Below the pieces are notes generated by a model. That model saw only the letters and a list, made by a program, of their open reading frames with translations, had not been told where the DNA came from and searched no databases. This document shows, piece by piece, positions 25,056 to 33,817 of a DNA stretch of 64,000 bases. The stretch comes from DTU053 sp012520115 (GTDB taxonomy: Bacteria > Bacillota > Clostridia > Oscillospirales > Acutalibacteraceae): contig JBMNNB010000001.1 of the NCBI GenBank assembly GCA_050953725.1, positions 1,116,001 through 1,180,000 on the forward strand. Direction: 5' to 3'. Position 1 is the first letter of the stretch, and every line of letters starts with the position of its first letter. A program made the position numbers and the translations under genes.

Positions 25056-27543
25056 CTGCTTTTTTCGTTTTGGCTTCGCTTGCGGAAGGCTTGTCGCTTT
25101 CGTATACATACTCGCCGTCAACAAGGCGGCAGACATACTCCTGACCTGACTTAACTTTGCCTTCGAGCATAAGCTCCGAGAGTTTGTCTTCTATCTTTGT
25201 CTGGATTGCCCTCTTTAAGGGTCGTGCGCCGTAGACCTCATCGTAGCCTGCATCGGCGATATCCGCAATGACCTCCGGGGAGAAGGTAATCTTTATTCCG
25301 AGCTCTGCGGCCATGCCCTTTACCTTGTCGAGCATCTTGCCTGCGATTTCCTGAATGTTTTCCTTGGTAAGGCGTGAGAAGACGATGATGTCGTCGACCC
25401 TGTTCAGGAACTCGGGGCGGAAGGTGTTTTTGAGCTCGCCGAGCACGGATTCTTTGATTTTTTCCTCTGAAATTGAGGAGCTGGCCATGAAACCGAGGCC
25501 GCCCTTCTTGTCGGTTATGAGCCTTGCGCCCACGTTAGAGGTCATTATGATTACCGCATTCTTAAAGCTGACGGTTCTGCCCTGTGCGTCCGTCAGAATG
25601 CCGTCATCGAGGATTTGCAGCAGCATATTGAATACATCCGGGTGCGCCTTTTCGATTTCGTCAAAGAGGACTACCGAATAGGGTCTGCGCCTGATTTTTT
25701 CGGTAAGCTGGCCGCCCTCGTCATAGCCCACATAGCCGGGAGGTGAACCGACAAGGCGGGAGACGGTGTGCTTTTCCATATACTCGGACATGTCAAGGCG
25801 TATCATAGCGTTTTCGTCGCCGAAAATGGATGCGGCGAGAGCCTTTGAAAGCTCTGTTTTGCCCACGCCGGTGGGGCCTAAGAAGATGAAGGAGCCTATG
25901 GGACGCTTCGGGTCCTTGAGGCCTACCCTGCCTCGCCTGATTGCTCTTGCAACGGCGGTAACCGCCTGCTCCTGACCGACAATGCGCTCATGCAGCTCTT
26001 TTTCAAGGTTAAGAAGCCTGTTGGTCTCCTCCGTTGTCATCTGCTTTACGGGTATGCCCGTCCATGAGGAGACTATCTCCGCTATTTCCTCGGCAGTGAC
26101 TTCGCCTGAGGCGTCAAGGCTCTTTTCCTGCCACTTTGTCTTTGCCTTCTGGAGCTTTTCATTTAAGGCTCTTTCCTCATCTCTTAATGAGGCGGCACGC
26201 TCGAAGTCCTGAGCGTTGACTGCGGCTGCCTTCTCCTCGCCTATGGTCTTGATTCTCTGCTCAAGCTCCTTGATGTCATCGGGGGCGGTGTGGTCACGAA
26301 GCCTTACCCTTGAGGCGGCCTCGTCGATTAGGTCAATAGCCTTGTCAGGCAGGAATCTGTCGCCGATATACCTTACTGAGAGCTTAACTGCGGCGTCTAT
26401 GGCCTCGTCGGTGATTCTGACCTTGTGGTGGGCTTCGAACTTATCCCTGATGCCCTTTAAGATATCCACGGCCTCCTCCTCGGTCGGCTCGCCAACCATT
26501 ACGGGCTGGAACCTGCGCTCAAGTGCTGCGTCCTTTTCAATGTGCTTTCTGTACTCGTCGAGGGTCGTGGCGCCGATGACCTGCATGTCGCCCCTTGCAA
26601 GTGAGGGCTTTAAGATATTTGCGGCGTCCACCGCTCCCTCTGCGGAGCCTGCGCCCACAAGGGTATGAAGCTCATCTATAAAGAGGATTACATTTTTAGC
26701 GTTTATTACCTCGTCAATTGCGTTTTTGATTCGCTCCTCAAAATCGCCCCTGTACTTTGTGCCTGCGACCATGCCGGTAAGGTCAAGGGTTACTATCCTC
26801 TTGTCCTTTAATGGCTCGGGAACCTCGCCGGAGACTATTTTCAGTGCAAGACCTTCCGCAATTGCGGTCTTGCCGACGCCAGGCTCGCCTATGAGAACGG
26901 GATTGTTCTTTGTACGTCGGCTAAGAATCTGGATTACCCTTTCAATCTCCGCCTGCCTGCCGATAACCGGGTCGATTGCGCCCTCTTTTGCAAGCACGGT
27001 CAGGTCCCTGCCGAACTGGTCAAGGGTTGTGGTTGAATATCCGGACTTTTTGCCGTCGCCTCTCGGCATGCCGGGCTTGCCGGGAATGCCGTCCCTCGGA
27101 GCCTCGCCCATCATTGCCTTGTTTATGTCGTTGACTATATCCTGCAGGGATGCTCCGAGCTGTGAGAGCAGGTTTACGGCAAAGCTGTGTCCCTCACGGA
27201 TGATTGCAAGGAGCAGATGCTCCGTGCCGACGAGTGAAAGACCCATTGACCTTGCGGTTATCATTGCAAGCTCTACTATATTCTTGCTTCTTGGCGTGAA
27301 ATCGTCGGGCGAAAGCTGTGTGGGAATGCCCACGCCCACGCTCTGCTTAATCTGCTCTATCAGCTTTTCTGCGGTTACTTTGTGGTTTGCGAGTACTGTG
27401 GAGGCAATTGTTCCGCTGTCTTTTGCAAGACCTATTAAAATATGCTCGCTGCCTATATATGTGTGTCCCAAATCCTCGGCGGTTTGCACAGCGTTATTAA
27501 GGGCTACATTTGCCCGCTCTGTAAAGCCGGTAAACTTGTACAT
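25051..27543 (-). CDS. clpC: AAA+ unfoldase ClpC
   Basis: An 830-residue Hsp100 ATPase that unfolds proteins for ClpP. The N-domain (about 1-140) has two Clp-N repeats. AAA-1 has GEPGVGKTAIAEG, and AAA-2 has GPTGVGKTELSKA and the VLFDEIEKAH Walker B. Between them a UVR-like coiled segment (about 415-455) marks it as ClpC rather than ClpA/E. ClpC recognises phospho-arginine on McsB-marked proteins in Bacillus. It is the last gene of ctsR-mcsA-mcsB-clpC, 4 bases after mcsB. Confidence 0.97.
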   Translation of the reverse strand: MYKFTGFTERANVALNNAVQTAEDLGHTYIGSEHILIGLAKDSGTIASTVLANHKVTAEKLIEQIKQSVGVGIPTQLSPDDFTPRSKNIVELAMITARSMGLSLVGTEHLLLAIIREGHSFAVNLLSQLGASLQDIVNDINKAMMGEAPRDGIPGKPGMPRGDGKKSGYSTTTLDQFGRDLTVLAKEGAIDPVIGRQAEIERVIQILSRRTKNNPVLIGEPGVGKTAIAEGLALKIVSGEVPEPLKDKRIVTLDLTGMVAGTKYRGDFEERIKNAIDEVINAKNVILFIDELHTLVGAGSAEGAVDAANILKPSLARGDMQVIGATTLDEYRKHIEKDAALERRFQPVMVGEPTEEEAVDILKGIRDKFEAHHKVRITDEAIDAAVKLSVRYIGDRFLPDKAIDLIDEAASRVRLRDHTAPDDIKELEQRIKTIGEEKAAAVNAQDFERAASLRDEERALNEKLQKAKTKWQEKSLDASGEVTAEEIAEIVSSWTGIPVKQMTTEETNRLLNLEKELHERIVGQEQAVTAVARAIRRGRVGLKDPKRPIGSFIFLGPTGVGKTELSKALAASIFGDENAMIRLDMSEYMEKHTVSRLVGSPPGYVGYDEGGQLTEKIRRRPYSVVLFDEIEKAHPDVFNMLLQILDDGILTDAQGRTVSFKNAVIIMTSNVGARLITDKKGGLGFMASSSISEEKIKESVLGELKNTFRPEFLNRVDDIIVFSRLTKENIQEIAGKMLDKVKGMAAELGIKITFSPEVIADIADAGYDEVYGARPLKRAIQTKIEDKLSELMLEGKVKSGQEYVCRLVDGEYVYESDKPSASEAKTKKAE

Positions 27544-27547
27544 ATTA

Positions 27548-28588
27548 TCATATCCTTTCGCCTATTCTGCCCGCTTCAAGGGCCTTTCTGACCCTCTCTG
27601 CCCTTATTTCGTCTCTCTTTGCGGCGTCGGCGTCGCTGTCTATGGATTCAAGCAGGTTTGCGGGCTGCATGGTTACAAACATCTCGTTGATAAGCTCTGT
27701 CTTAACGGGGACCAAGCCCTCCGAAGCGCCGAGCCTTACCCATGAAAGCAGCTCCATAAGCTCCTTGCTGCTTAAAATCCTTGAAGTCAGAAGGATGCCG
27801 TAGGCTCTGCTGACCTTATCCTGAACACTGATGTTCTTTAACAGCTCTTTTCTTGCGCTGCGCTCCTGGGTTGCAAGCTGGAGGGTGATTGAACGCAGAT
27901 TATCGAGTGCCTCCTGCTCTGAGATGCCCAGTGACACCTGATTGCTGAGCTGGTATATGTCGCCGCCCGGGGAGGTGCCTTCGCCGTATGCGCCACGAAC
28001 CGTGAGGCCGAGCTTTGAAACGGCGTTCGCAATCTTCTGAATGCGTGACAGCTTAGACAAAGCGGGCAGGTGGAGCATAACGGAGGCTCTCATGCCCGTG
28101 CCGAGGTTGGTCGGGCACTGGGTCAGGTAACCGAAGTTTTCATTAAAAGCATATTTCAGTCTTTCGTCAAGCACATCGTCAATGAGTGAGGCCTTTTCGT
28201 AGGCTTCGTTCAGTGACAGGCCGCCCATTATGATTTGGAGTCTGATGTGGTCCTCCTCGCAAATCATTATGCTGACTGATTCGTCGTCGGACAAAAGCAG
28301 TGACCTGCCCTCGGAATTGCTTGCAAATTCGGGGCTTATAAGATGCCTTTCCGCAAGTGCCACCGCACCTGTCTTTGAAACATTCTTCATTTCGATGAAC
28401 TTGAGTTTCAGTGCGGGGACGTCCTTAACTGCCGCATAGACCTCCTTGCCTATCTTTTCCTTGCCGGCAACGTCAAGACGGTGGGGGAAGGGATATTCGG
28501 CAAGATTTCGGGCAAGTCTGATTCGTGTGCTAAGTACCACATCGCCGTCCTGACCGGTGTTTGCGTACCATCTGTTGTTATTTGCCAT
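27548..28588 (-). CDS. mcsB: Protein-arginine kinase McsB
   Basis: A 346-residue phosphagen-kinase-fold enzyme that phosphorylates Arg on misfolded proteins and CtsR, marking them for ClpCP. The start at ATG 28588 (MANNNRWYANTG) is chosen because GGAGGG lies 10 bases upstream. STRIRLARN, the catalytic-Cys loop CPTNLGTGMRAS and RDEIRAERV near the C-terminus (matching the RDxxRA allosteric phospho-Arg pocket) are all visible. It overlaps the end of mcsA by 11 bases, so translation is coupled. Confidence 0.95.
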   Translation of the reverse strand: MANNNRWYANTGQDGDVVLSTRIRLARNLAEYPFPHRLDVAGKEKIGKEVYAAVKDVPALKLKFIEMKNVSKTGAVALAERHLISPEFASNSEGRSLLLSDDESVSIMICEEDHIRLQIIMGGLSLNEAYEKASLIDDVLDERLKYAFNENFGYLTQCPTNLGTGMRASVMLHLPALSKLSRIQKIANAVSKLGLTVRGAYGEGTSPGGDIYQLSNQVSLGISEQEALDNLRSITLQLATQERSARKELLKNISVQDKVSRAYGILLTSRILSSKELMELLSWVRLGASEGLVPVKTELINEMFVTMQPANLLESIDSDADAAKRDEIRAERVRKALEAGRIGERI

Positions 28589-29084
28589 CTTTACCGCCCT
28601 CCATTTCTTTGATTTCGTCCCTGAGCTGCGCAGCAAGCTCGTAGTTCTGCTCGTCAACAGCCTGATTGAGTCTTTTCTTCAATTCAGAAAGCCGTCTTGC
28701 CATCTTGACCTCTTCGTTTGCGCCCTTGGGCAGCTTGCCCTCGTGATGGGTCTTGCCGTGCATTCTTCTTATTGAGGGCAGGAGCTTGTCATAAAAGAGG
28801 GTGTAGCAGTCCTGACAGCCGATTTTGCCGCTGCGGGCTATGTCATTGAAGGTCGAGCCGCACTTTTCGCAGCGAATTACGCTGTTGCTGATTGCGCTTA
28901 CGGGCGAGTCGGCAAAGTAGCTGCCGAAAAGCTCTGACAGGCCTAAGCTCATGCTCGAAAACATATCGTTATAGCCTAATTCCTGAGCGCAGCTCGGGCA
29001 AAGATACATTTCGGCGGTTTCGCCGTTAATAATCTGTTTTACATGTGTCGTTGCGTCTGCCTTTTTGCAGTATTGACAAAGCAT
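28578..29084 (-). CDS. mcsA: McsB activator McsA
   Basis: A 168-residue zinc protein that activates McsB. Four CxxC pairs are visible: CQYC at the N-terminus, CPSC, CEKC and CQDC. A C-terminal UVR motif (LNQAVDEQNYELAAQLRDEI) follows, as in the McsA family. GGAGGAGTAAAT precedes the ATG. It lies between ctsR (12-base gap) and mcsB (overlap). Confidence 0.95.
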   Translation of the reverse strand: MLCQYCKKADATTHVKQIINGETAEMYLCPSCAQELGYNDMFSSMSLGLSELFGSYFADSPVSAISNSVIRCEKCGSTFNDIARSGKIGCQDCYTLFYDKLLPSIRRMHGKTHHEGKLPKGANEEVKMARRLSELKKRLNQAVDEQNYELAAQLRDEIKEMEGGKDGK

Positions 29085-29096
29085 ATTTACTCCTCC

Positions 29097-29549
29097 TTAT
29101 CTGCTTGTCGCTGTAAGCAAGAGCTGCTTTAAGACTCCTGCTCTTGCAATATCTCTGTATTCGGCTGGGATGCCTCTGTATGCGTTTTCGTTGATTGCCG
29201 AGAGTATCATCTCTCCGCTCTCCTTACTTAAAATATAATTATGGATGAGATTGTTTATATGACTTCTTGCGGAGGAAGCATCTATTGCGTCGCCTATTGA
29301 GTTGATAAGGTGCATTATTACCGCCTTTTCGGAGGCCTGCACACGGGTTATTTTGATATAGCCCTTGCCGCCCCTGCGGCTTTCGACGATATAGCCGTGC
29401 TCGGGCGTGAAGCGGGAGCTGAGTACATAGTTAATCTGACTGGGCACGCAGCCCAGCTGCTCCGCCAGCTCGTTGCGCTGGATTTCCGCTATACCCTCGC
29501 TTTCAAGCATTTCGAGCAGGAGGCTATATATTAGATTGCTCATATTCAT
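29097..29549 (-). CDS. ctsR: Class III stress gene repressor CtsR
   Basis: A 150-residue winged-helix repressor of clp genes. The start is set at ATG 29549 because GAGAGG (29565-29560) is 10 bases upstream; the protein then begins MNMSNLIYSLLLEML. Family features are NELAEQLGCVPSQINYVLSSRF (recognition helix), then the glycine-rich wing ESRRGGKGYIKI. Heat or McsB-dependent release should derepress the operon. Its own operator is just upstream (29692-29708). Confidence 0.95.
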   Translation of the reverse strand: MNMSNLIYSLLLEMLESEGIAEIQRNELAEQLGCVPSQINYVLSSRFTPEHGYIVESRRGGKGYIKITRVQASEKAVIMHLINSIGDAIDASSARSHINNLIHNYILSKESGEMILSAINENAYRGIPAEYRDIARAGVLKQLLLTATSR

Positions 29550-29661
29550 GGCACTCATTCCTCTCTTTTGATGCTGTCCGTCTTGAAGTTTTGACAAGGG
29601 GACGGAAAATAATCAGGTTTTCGATGATTTTTGACTTTGACTATCTTTTACCTTTGTTTTT

Positions 29662-29690
29662 AATATATCCCGAAGGCAGTAAGTCGTCAA
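29662..29690 (-). promoter_or_regulatory. SigA promoter of the ctsR operon
   Basis: Minus-strand TTGACG (29690-29685), 17-base spacer, TATATT (29667-29662), placing the transcript start about 100 bases before ctsR. Confidence 0.65.
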
Positions 29691-29691
29691 T

Positions 29692-29708
29692 GGTCAATAA
29701 AGGTCAAA
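29692..29708 (-). promoter_or_regulatory. CtsR operator (tandem heptad)
   Basis: GGTCAAT-AAA-GGTCAAA on the plus strand matches the CtsR consensus of two RGTCAAA heptads spaced by three bases, with one mismatch. It abuts the -35 box, so bound CtsR would block polymerase. Confidence 0.85.
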
Positions 29709-29790
29709 TCTGATTATTCATTTTGAAATATCTTTCATTTTCTTTAAATTGCTCCTATTTGCTTTTATTTTCTTGAATTTTCTGACTGTA

Positions 29791-29824
29791 TACAAAAAGC
29801 AGCCATTGTCTGAACAATAGCTGC
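29791..29824 (-). terminator. Terminator after tmk
   Basis: GCAGCCATTGT-CTGA-ACAATAGCTGC. On the minus strand the 11-bp stem is followed by TTTTTGTATAC, just after the tmk stop. Confidence 0.8.
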
Positions 29825-29839
29825 CTGATTTAGTTTCTG

Positions 29840-30463
29840 TTAATTTAAAAAGGAATTTACCGTGTTGAGGATTACTTCAAATACCTCATCTAAAGGCGGT
29901 GACGAGTCGATACGGACTATGTTCTCTCCCCTGCCGCTTTTATTAAGCATTTCTTCGATTTTGCTGAACTTCTCTCTTATGGCGTTTAAGGACTTGAGAT
30001 TTTCAAAGATTTCGAGCTGCTGGCCGCTCCTGCCTGCCTTTATTCTTTTAAGGCAAAGCTCCGGCTCTGAATCAAACAACAGGCAAAGGTCGGGGACCCT
30101 GATACCCGGGCAGTTAAGGTTCATATCCATTATCCAGCTTAAGGTCTCATCATCCGACTGATAGGCAAAGGATGAATAGTAATATCTGTCGCAGAGGACT
30201 ATATAGTCCTGTTGTAAAAGCTCGTCAATTTCTTCATTATGGGCTATTCTGTCCGCCAGAAACAGAGCCGCCATCTCCTGCTGGGAGGCCTTCTGCACAC
30301 CGCTTAAAATCTCTCGGATAAGCAGTCCCCACTTATTCTTTGTGGGCTCGGCGGTGATGCTGACCTTACAGCCCTTATCCTGAAGATGCTCTGCGAGCAT
30401 TTTTATAAAAGTCGATTTGCCCGTGCCGTCAAGGCCGTCAAAAACTATAAATTTGCCTGTCAT
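29840..30463 (-). CDS. tmk: Thymidylate kinase
   Basis: A 207-residue enzyme phosphorylating dTMP to dTDP. The Walker A is FDGLDGTGKST; DRYYYSSFAYQ is the DRY/H substrate motif. A variant LID region with Lys/Arg (KAGRSGQQ) is also present. ATG 30463 is chosen because AAAGGAG lies 6 bases upstream, and it starts 10 bases after the rsmA stop. It belongs to the dnaD-loader-rsmA-tmk run on the minus strand. Confidence 0.92.
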   Translation of the reverse strand: MTGKFIVFDGLDGTGKSTFIKMLAEHLQDKGCKVSITAEPTKNKWGLLIREILSGVQKASQQEMAALFLADRIAHNEEIDELLQQDYIVLCDRYYYSSFAYQSDDETLSWIMDMNLNCPGIRVPDLCLLFDSEPELCLKRIKAGRSGQQLEIFENLKSLNAIREKFSKIEEMLNKSGRGENIVRIDSSPPLDEVFEVILNTVNSFLN

Positions 30464-30473
30464 ATTAACTCCT

Positions 30474-31349
30474 TTAATCTTTGCTGATGCTGTACAGGGT
30501 GTTGGCGACTGCCGCCAGTTCCTCAAGGCTTAAAGCCTCTGCCCTGACTGATTCGTTAAGCCCCAAATCCTTGAGTGCCTGAGAAATGCTCGCCTTGTCT
30601 GAATTGAGAGCTGATGCGACGGAGTTTGCGAGGGTCTTTCTGCGCTGCTCAAAGGCGGCTCTTACAAAGCGGGTGAAGAATTTCATATTGTCAATTTTGA
30701 CGGGCGGGACTTCGTAAGGGGTGAGCCTTATGACCGCACTGTCAACCTTAGGGGCGGGGAAAAACGAGCCCGCCTGCACCGTAAAGAGCTTTTCCGCCTT
30801 CGCTCTGACGGCCACCGCCACGGTGACCGCTCCCGAATCACGGCTGCCGACCTTGGCGCAGAGCCTGTCCGCCGCCTCCTTTTGCACCATGAAGGTAAGG
30901 GACTTGAAGGGCAGCTCCGATTCCAACAGGTGCATTATAACCGGTGAGGTTATATAATACGGCAGGTTTGCGCAGACATAGATGTCCGTTATGCCCCTTG
31001 AATAAAACTCGTCCTCTATTATCTTAGGCAGGTCGGCCTTTAAAATATCGTCATTTATTATGCTGATATTGTCATAGGGTGATAGGGTTTCGGCAAGGAG
31101 CGGCAAAAGCCTTTTGTCAAGCTCTACGGCGACTACGTGCTTTGACCTTTTTGCAAGCTGCTCTGTCAGGACTCCGATGCCGGGGCCTATCTCCAGTGCG
31201 CCCGCATTTTCATTAAGACCCGAAAGCTCCGCCATCTTCGGACAGACCGAAGGGTTAATGAGAAAATTCTGCCCGAGGGCCTTCGAAAAGGTAAAGCCGT
31301 GCCTTGAAAGCAGGGCTTTTATATATGAAAGGTCAGTTAATGCCGCCAT
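30474..31349 (-). CDS. rsmA: 16S rRNA dimethyladenosine transferase RsmA (KsgA)
   Basis: A 291-residue SAM methyltransferase that dimethylates two adjacent adenosines near the 16S 3' end. Motifs: GQNFLINPSV at the N-terminus, EIGPGIGVLTEQL (SAM motif I), and NLPYYITSPVIMHLL (catalytic motif IV). The C-terminal helical domain has RRKTLANSV. It sits between tmk and the helicase-loader gene, likely in one transcript. Confidence 0.95.
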   Translation of the reverse strand: MAALTDLSYIKALLSRHGFTFSKALGQNFLINPSVCPKMAELSGLNENAGALEIGPGIGVLTEQLAKRSKHVVAVELDKRLLPLLAETLSPYDNISIINDDILKADLPKIIEDEFYSRGITDIYVCANLPYYITSPVIMHLLESELPFKSLTFMVQKEAADRLCAKVGSRDSGAVTVAVAVRAKAEKLFTVQAGSFFPAPKVDSAVIRLTPYEVPPVKIDNMKFFTRFVRAAFEQRRKTLANSVASALNSDKASISQALKDLGLNESVRAEALSLEELAAVANTLYSISKD

Positions 31350-31363
31350 TTTGCCTCCCGAAA

Positions 31364-32347
31364 TCAGGAATTTCTCTTAATCTGCCTTATATCACGGCCG
31401 CAGAACCTGAGAAGCTGGTAGTCGCCGATTATTCTTGACGCCACACGGGGCGAATATTTGCTCTCAAGCTCCGATATGGACAGGTTTGTATTGATTATTG
31501 TGGGCAGGCCGGATATAAGCCTTGTGTTGATTATGTTGTATATGGCCGCCACGGTGAACTGGGTGGAAAACTCCGTGCCCAGGTCATCGAAGATAAGCAG
31601 ATCGCACTCGAGCAGGGTTTTTTCCGAGTCTTGAGTTTCCTTACTTCTGCCGAATCTCTCACTTTCAAGCTGGGATAAGAGGTTATGTGCAGAGCCGTAG
31701 ACAACGCCGTAGCCCTTTGCTATTGCCTCTCTTGCTATGGCAAGGGAGAGGTGGGTTTTGCCCAAGCCCGTTTCGCCGTACATCAGAAGGCTCACAGAGT
31801 CACGGTCAAAGTCCTCTGCATATTTTTTGCAGTAGTCGAGGATATATCCCATCTGCCGTCTTATTGTGGTCTTGTCGCCGTTTATGGGCTGGTCTGGATA
31901 GTAGTCAAGCGAGAAGTCCTCGAAGGTCGACAGCTTCAAAGACGAGGTCTTGCATAGCTCCTCAACGGCGAATTTCCTTAAAAGCTCCTTATAGCATGAG
32001 CATATCCTGCCGTCGACGGTGCCCGAATCCTCGCATTTTTCGCAGGTGTAGTGAGGTTCGAGATAGTCAAGGGGCAGGTTGGCGGTCTTAAGTATGCACT
32101 TTATATCCGCCTGAACCTCTAAGTTTCTCTGCTTAAGCTTTTCTATAAATGCGGCGGCGTCTGCGCCCATGCCGATTGCCTTAACAATTTCATAGCCCGC
32201 CCTTGCCATTTCTCTTTCAAGCTCTCTGAGCTCCGGGAAACGCAGGGCAAGCTCGGAATTGCGCTCTTGCTGATCTGTTTCGGCCTTTCTGCGGCGTCTG
32301 TCAAGCTCTTCCTTCGCCTTTTCGTATACGGTTTCGCTGTATGCCAT
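31364..32347 (-). CDS. DnaC/DnaI-type helicase loader ATPase
   Basis: A 327-residue AAA+ protein that should load the replicative helicase. The N-terminal helical half contains a CEKCEDSGT...CSC Cys cluster (about residues 101-117) likely to bind zinc. The ATPase half has Walker A GETGLGKTHLS, Walker B LLIFDDLG and sensor residues in SRIIGDYQLLRF. Its ATG shares one base with the dnaD stop (TAATG), so the two are translationally coupled. Confidence 0.88.
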   Translation of the reverse strand: MAYSETVYEKAKEELDRRRRKAETDQQERNSELALRFPELRELEREMARAGYEIVKAIGMGADAAAFIEKLKQRNLEVQADIKCILKTANLPLDYLEPHYTCEKCEDSGTVDGRICSCYKELLRKFAVEELCKTSSLKLSTFEDFSLDYYPDQPINGDKTTIRRQMGYILDYCKKYAEDFDRDSVSLLMYGETGLGKTHLSLAIAREAIAKGYGVVYGSAHNLLSQLESERFGRSKETQDSEKTLLECDLLIFDDLGTEFSTQFTVAAIYNIINTRLISGLPTIINTNLSISELESKYSPRVASRIIGDYQLLRFCGRDIRQIKRNS

Positions 32348-33396
32348 TACTTAGCACCCCTTTTCCTGTAAATAGGAGGCTCGAACGCTTCCCTTTCCGC
32401 CTGCTCGATGTCGTAAGAGGTGGTAAGGGGCTTTTTTGCGTCCTTTATGCTTGTTACCTTGGGAGCTTTGTCGTACTTCTCTATATCCTCAACGGTGGAA
32501 ATACCGTTCTCATTCCAGTTCTTTAAAATGCCGTTCATGTAGTTCATATTGAGCTGGCCTGTGCGCTCGGCGGCCTTTTCGTAGGCTATGCATATCATCT
32601 CAAGGGAGAATTTCCACTTGTTGTGCCAGGTGTCGAGGTATTTCTGCTGGGTTGTTGTGGGGCGGGGGCTTGTGATGCCCGCAAAGGAGGCAAATTCCTT
32701 CCACAGTTTGTCAGTGTTTTCAAGGGCGACGAGCTGCTCAACGGCCTTGTCAAAGGTGTCAATGCCCCTCTCTGCCCAGTTTTTGCCCATGGTCTGTATG
32801 TAGTTTATATTGCCCTGCCTGCCCGTAGAGCGGGCGTATTCGCAAATCATCAGTATGACCGGAATGGGCAGTGCGTAATGGTCAAAGAGCATTAGGAGAG
32901 CCGCCTGTGCGGAATAGCCAATGGTTCTGCCGAGTATCTGCTGGGCCTCGTTTAACAGCTCCCTGACCTCAGTTGAAGCGTCGACCCTCTGGGCTATCTG
33001 CTCCTGAGTGGGCTTTAATACGGGCAGCTCGGGCAGGACTTTTTCCGTTGACTTCTCCTTCGGGGGATTGTCCGTAGCCTTTGCGGCTGGCTCTGTCGGT
33101 TGGGGGTCTTCCTTCGGCTCGGGCTTGCTTTCCGCCTTTTCGGCCATGCTCTTCGCCTCATCTGCTTCAATAAGCAGACCGCATTCGAGCCAGTATTGAA
33201 GCGCATCCTTGACATCTGCGACGGATATGCCGATTGCCTTTGAGAGCTTTTCGATGTCAATCGGCTCGCAGGAGTGCCTGTATATCCACAAGAGAGCCTT
33301 AAGCTGTGCCGAGCCGGCAAGCTTAATATGCCTGTCCACCACGGCGGCAGGCACGGCGAAAACGCCCGAGAATTCCTTTGGATTAATACAGTACAT
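32347..33396 (-). CDS. DnaD-domain replication initiation protein
   Basis: A 349-residue protein with an N-terminal winged-helix-like region (about 1-85) and a Pro/Lys/Glu-rich linker (about 90-130). Two C-terminal DnaB_2/DnaD repeats follow: one around YIQTMGKNWAERGIDT, the second around YMNGILKNWNENGIST. The YxxxI/L...W motif appears in both. Such proteins remodel DNA at oriC or restart sites and recruit the loader, which is the next gene (1-base overlap). An extended -10 promoter (TGA-TATTAT, 33449-33444) lies upstream. Confidence 0.88.
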   Translation of the reverse strand: MYCINPKEFSGVFAVPAAVVDRHIKLAGSAQLKALLWIYRHSCEPIDIEKLSKAIGISVADVKDALQYWLECGLLIEADEAKSMAEKAESKPEPKEDPQPTEPAAKATDNPPKEKSTEKVLPELPVLKPTQEQIAQRVDASTEVRELLNEAQQILGRTIGYSAQAALLMLFDHYALPIPVILMICEYARSTGRQGNINYIQTMGKNWAERGIDTFDKAVEQLVALENTDKLWKEFASFAGITSPRPTTTQQKYLDTWHNKWKFSLEMICIAYEKAAERTGQLNMNYMNGILKNWNENGISTVEDIEKYDKAPKVTSIKDAKKPLTTSYDIEQAEREAFEPPIYRKRGAK

Positions 33397-33480
33397 CTTA
33401 GCGCCTCCAGAGATTTGGCTGTAGCTTTGCTTGTATCCCTACTATAATATCAAAACTTTGGTAAAAATAAAAGCCTTGAA

Positions 33481-33710
33481 CTCAATTAAGTATGTAGATA
33501 TTTCTCACACTGTTTTTCGACGGCTGACTTTCTCTCCGTTTGTTTTACTGAAAGTCGAATGTTTCGACAAAAAGTAAAATTCTCTGTTTTGCACAACAGA
33601 ACAGGACTTTTTGTCAGTTTTCCATAAAATTCGACTGAGATTATTCGTGTTTTGAGGACTATTGTTAATTCCTTTTGTGAAATATGACCAAACAAAGGGT
33701 TTCAGTATAT
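33481..33710. other. Non-coding stretch with nested inverted repeats
   Basis: No supported gene. It holds GTCGAA-tgt-TTCGAC (33554-33568). Interleaved with that is a longer imperfect stem: GACAAAAAGT (33566-33575) pairs with ACTTTTTGTC (33606-33615), with an inner CTGTT/AACAG hairpin. Further TTCGAC copies occur nearby (around 33517 and 33631). It could be a regulatory or structured RNA element. Confidence 0.4.
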
Positions 33711-33738
33711 TTGACAAAATATGCCGAGGAATTATAAT
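33711..33738 (+). promoter_or_regulatory. SigA promoter for the small 69-residue protein
   Basis: TTGACA (33711-33716), 16-base spacer, TATAAT (33733-33738): both boxes perfect. Confidence 0.7.
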
Positions 33739-33749
33739 AAGCACAATAA

Positions 33750-33785
33750 GTGGTGGGAAAACATGAAAAATGCATGTATCACCAC
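33750..33785 (+). promoter_or_regulatory. Leader hairpin upstream of the small protein
   Basis: GTGGTG (33750-33755) pairs with CACCAC (33780-33785) around an inner CATG/CATG pairing, at the very start of the predicted mRNA. The ribosome site lies about 20 bases further down. It could protect the 5' end or regulate translation. Confidence 0.35.
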
Positions 33786-33817
33786 AATATATTGATGTTG
33801 TTAAAAGGAGGTGTACT

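Noticed and set aside
26726..27745. A 339-codon plus-strand ORF antisense to clpC and mcsB
   Set aside because: It is a shadow of the GC-biased codon pattern of two well-conserved genes; no ribosome site and low-complexity Ser/Ile/Leu composition.
29627..29645. A second CtsR site (TTTTGACTTTGACT)
   Set aside because: The heptads overlap with a 6-base period instead of the 10-base period needed, so it does not match the consensus.
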